Assembly: GCA_027317055.1 (NCBI GenBank)
Contig: DAHVFK010000136.1
Location: forward strand, 1 to 8,054
Direction: 5' to 3'
Length of the DNA stretch: 8,054 nucleotides
DNA from: Betaproteobacteria bacterium
GTDB lineage: Bacteria; Pseudomonadota; Gammaproteobacteria; Burkholderiales; SG8-39
Below the pieces are notes generated by a model. It searched no databases, was not told where the DNA came from, and worked only from the letters and a program-made list of their open reading frames with translations. Shown here in pieces: positions 6,270-8,054 of the stretch. Both the position numbers and the translations under genes were made by a program. Every line of letters begins with the position of its first letter. Position 1 is the first letter of the stretch.

Positions 6270-7490
6270 ATGGAACCGAGGATCATCAAGACTGGGGCGC
6301 AGTACCGCGCCGCGCTCGCGGCGGTCGAGCGCCTTGCCGCCGAGGACCCGGTGGCGGGCTCGGCGGACGGTGATCGCCTCGAACTCCTCGCCAAGCTCGT
6401 CGAGGACTACGAAAAGGAGCGCTACCGGTTCGCGCGTCCGGACCCGATCGAGGCGATTGTCTTTCGCATGGAGGAACAGGGTCTGCGGCAAAAGGACATC
6501 GCCGACCTGCTCGGCGGCAAGAATCGCGCTTCCGAAATCCTGTCGCGCAAGCGCCCCCTGACGCTGTCGATGGTGCGCGCGCTGAGCGAGTCCCTCCGCA
6601 TTCCGGCCGATCTGCTGATTCGCCAGCCGGAGCCTTCAGATTTTGGCGCGGAGGACGAGGAGAACGGGGAGAACGAGGAGAGCCAGATTCCCATGCCATA
6701 CCTGCTGAAGTCGGGATGGTTCGAAGACGACGACGCGCGGCGGCTTACGACGGCGGCGGTGGTCGCGCGCTACCTGAGGCCGCGGGCGGGCGGACCGCTC
6801 TACCTACGTCGCACGATCACCTACGGCGCCACGCCCGACACCAACAAGACGCGGTTGCGCCTGTGGGTTTCAAAGGTACGCGAGCTCGCGGCGGCCTCGC
6901 GCCGGCAGCGGGGGCCTTGGCGCGCCGATACGCTGAATGATGAGTTTCTCTCCTTTGTCGCGCGACTAAGCGGGGCGGACGAGGGGCCGCGGCTGGCGCA
7001 GAAGCTGCTCGCGGAGAAAGGCATCGCCTTGATCGTCTGGCCAGCCTTGCCGCAGACGAAGCTCGACGGCGCTGCAATGCTCGACGCGGAGGGCGCCCCG
7101 ATCATCGGTATCACGCTGCGCCACGACCGGCTCGACAGCTTCTGGTTCACGCTGCTGCATGAGCTTGTGCATGCGTGGAAACATCTACCGGAAAAAGATG
7201 TCGCCATCACGGATGAAAGCGTCGAGGATGGGCACGACGATGACTCCAAAGAAGCGGAAGCAAACCGCTTGGCGCGAAACGCTTTCATTCCAAGATCACT
7301 CTGGAAGCGTACAGACGCGTTCCTGCGGCCCTCGGTCGAGTCCATTCTCGCCCTCGCGCGCAGGCTACATATCAGCCCGGCCATTGTCGCGGGCCGGCTG
7401 CGCCGCGAGAAGACCGGCTACGCCGCCTTCAGCGGTCTGGTCGGAAACCGGCAGGTGAGAAAGCTCTTTCCCGACGTGAAGTGGAGCTGA
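6270..7490 (+). CDS. HigA-like HTH antitoxin fused to an ImmA/IrrE metallopeptidase
   Basis: A 406-residue protein in the antitoxin position. Residues 1-60 (from MEPRIIKTGAQYRAAL) match the helical lead-in of HigA antitoxins of the COG5499 type. Residues 60-117 are an XRE-type helix-turn-helix (LRQKDIADLLGGKNRASEIL), likely binding the GGGAACT operator. An acidic, probably disordered linker (about 121-139) follows. The C-terminal half is an ImmA/IrrE-type zinc peptidase: DRLDSFWFTLLHELVHAWKH contains HExxH (H297, E298, H301), and KEAEANRLARNAFIP supplies the likely third ligand (E328 or E330). Ordinary HigA proteins are about 100-140 residues, so the peptidase is an added domain. Known relatives (ImmA on ImmR, IrrE on DdrO) cleave HTH repressors; whether this domain cuts its own HTH part, a related protein or the neighbour is unknown. 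The start is set by GAGG at 6259-6262. The beta-family gene starts 4 bases after the stop. Confidence 0.88.
   Translation: MEPRIIKTGAQYRAALAAVERLAAEDPVAGSADGDRLELLAKLVEDYEKERYRFARPDPIEAIVFRMEEQGLRQKDIADLLGGKNRASEILSRKRPLTLSMVRALSESLRIPADLLIRQPEPSDFGAEDEENGENEESQIPMPYLLKSGWFEDDDARRLTTAAVVARYLRPRAGGPLYLRRTITYGATPDTNKTRLRLWVSKVRELAAASRRQRGPWRADTLNDEFLSFVARLSGADEGPRLAQKLLAEKGIALIVWPALPQTKLDGAAMLDAEGAPIIGITLRHDRLDSFWFTLLHELVHAWKHLPEKDVAITDESVEDGHDDDSKEAEANRLARNAFIPRSLWKRTDAFLRPSVESILALARRLHISPAIVAGRLRREKTGYAAFSGLVGNRQVRKLFPDVKWS
7483..7486 (+). promoter_or_regulatory. Ribosome binding site of the beta-family gene
   Basis: GGAG lies 8 bases before the ATG at 7495, within the last codons of the antitoxin-peptidase gene. 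It supports the start chosen and membership in the same transcript. Confidence 0.55.
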
Positions 7491-7494
7491 GCCG

Positions 7495-8054
7495 ATGCGC
7501 GCATCATATTGCTACCTGCCGACTCTTCCAGCGCGAAGCGGAGCCTTCCGCGCGGTCGCGGCTCTGTCGCCTGATGCGGCATCGCACGTCACGCCGATGT
7601 TCGATGTGCCCGCTCCGGCGCCGAAAAGCGGAAAGACCATTGACGCCTATTTGACCGAACGCGCCGAAGGAATTCATGGATGCTGGGAGCGGGACCGGCC
7701 CGCATATGTTGACGTTCACGACCTGGAAAGACGCTCCTAGCCCGTTTTCCCGACGGTGTGTGCCTCAGGCTCGACCGGGACGAGCTTTCGGACCCCGGCC
7801 AACTGCCGCACAGCCTGAATGCGCTGCTCGCTGCAATCTCGGCGGAACCTGCGAATACCAATTCGCTTTTCGACTATCGATTTGTCGGGCGTGAGACACC
7901 TGAAGCGATTCGCGCGTCGGCTCTGGAAGCGCTGTATGCAATTTCAGGGATTGGGCAATTCCGCAATATCTTGCTGGCCGGAGCCAGCATCCCCGACCGG
8001 CTCGGCAAGCAGGATGTCGGCAAAGTTCGGCGTGAAACGAGGGTGGAACTGGAG
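7495..8054 (+). pseudogene. Beta family protein (PF14350-like), deleted and frameshifted, 3'-partial
   Basis: The first 81 codons (7495-7740) start like 'beta family' proteins: YLPTLPARSGAFRAVAALSP, then VTPMFDVPAP, then RDRPAYVDVHDLE; they stop at TAG 7738-7740. The family sequence resumes one frame back, from about 7734, and stays open to the right edge: LLARFPDGVCLRLDRDEL, LFDYRFVGRE, and ILLAGASIPDRL with the following VGKVRRETRVELE. From my memory of the family, about 40 residues normally lie between the 'vDvhDL' strand and the 'GVCLRL' strand. Here only a few codons separate them, so some 120 bp (3n+1 bases) appear deleted near 7725-7734. A simple -1 shift would restore the frame but not the missing segment, and no canonical slippery heptamer is present. 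The biochemical function of the family is not known to me. It lies 4 bases after the antitoxin-peptidase gene, so it was probably the third gene of that operon. The end lies beyond the window. Confidence 0.72.

Noticed and set aside
5964..6491. 175-codon - strand frame antisense to higB
   Set aside because: It is a shadow of higB and the start of the antitoxin gene, with no motif or ribosome site.
6202..6561. 119-codon + strand frame bridging higB and the antitoxin gene
   Set aside because: It overlaps both recognised genes in another frame, its product is rich in serine/arginine, and it has no family resemblance.
7725..7740. Programmed -1 frameshift joining the two halves of the beta-family gene
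   Set aside because: The direction fits (-1), but the bases CTG GAA AGA contain no canonical slippery heptamer, and the expected intervening segment is missing, so deletion is the better explanation.
7676..7894. 72-codon + strand frame over the beta-family junction
   Set aside because: It is in the frame that matches neither family half; the recognised halves explain the sequence.

Overview
The window looks like the chromosome of a GC-rich proteobacterium, most likely a betaproteobacterium. The basis is the very high G+C at third codon positions in the first 5.2 kb, and an AddB-like/AddA-like gene pair of the short kind I associate with Betaproteobacteria. This placement is inference; no rRNA or other taxonomic marker is present.

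Region 1 (1-5241, + strand) is housekeeping DNA. It is a two-gene recombinational-repair operon whose genes overlap by 8 bp. The first gene is an AddB-like nuclease subunit that enters the window already open. The second is an AddA-like UvrD/Rep-family helicase with its own C-terminal nuclease. Together they should form an AddAB/RecBCD-type enzyme that unwinds and resects double-strand ends to load RecA.

Region 2 (5248-8054) is accessory DNA with visibly lower and more mixed G+C. It starts 6 bp after the helicase stop codon. It holds a phage-type ORF6N-domain gene on the - strand, and then, divergently on the + strand, a tightly spaced unit. That unit is a HigB-type mRNA interferase toxin, a HigA-like HTH antitoxin fused to an ImmA/IrrE zinc metallopeptidase, and a 'beta family' (PF14350-like) gene. 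The beta gene is broken by an internal deletion and frameshift and runs off the right edge.

The 149-bp divergent intergenic region carries three copies of a 7-bp half-site (GGGAACT/AGTTCCC). They overlap plausible back-to-back promoters for both transcription units. The simplest reading is a HigBA-type addiction or stress module. Its antitoxin carries its own protease domain, and its operator may also control the ORF6N gene. The fused antitoxin-protease, the shared operator and the damaged beta gene are the points of most interest. No tRNA, rRNA, CRISPR array or insertion sequence was seen.
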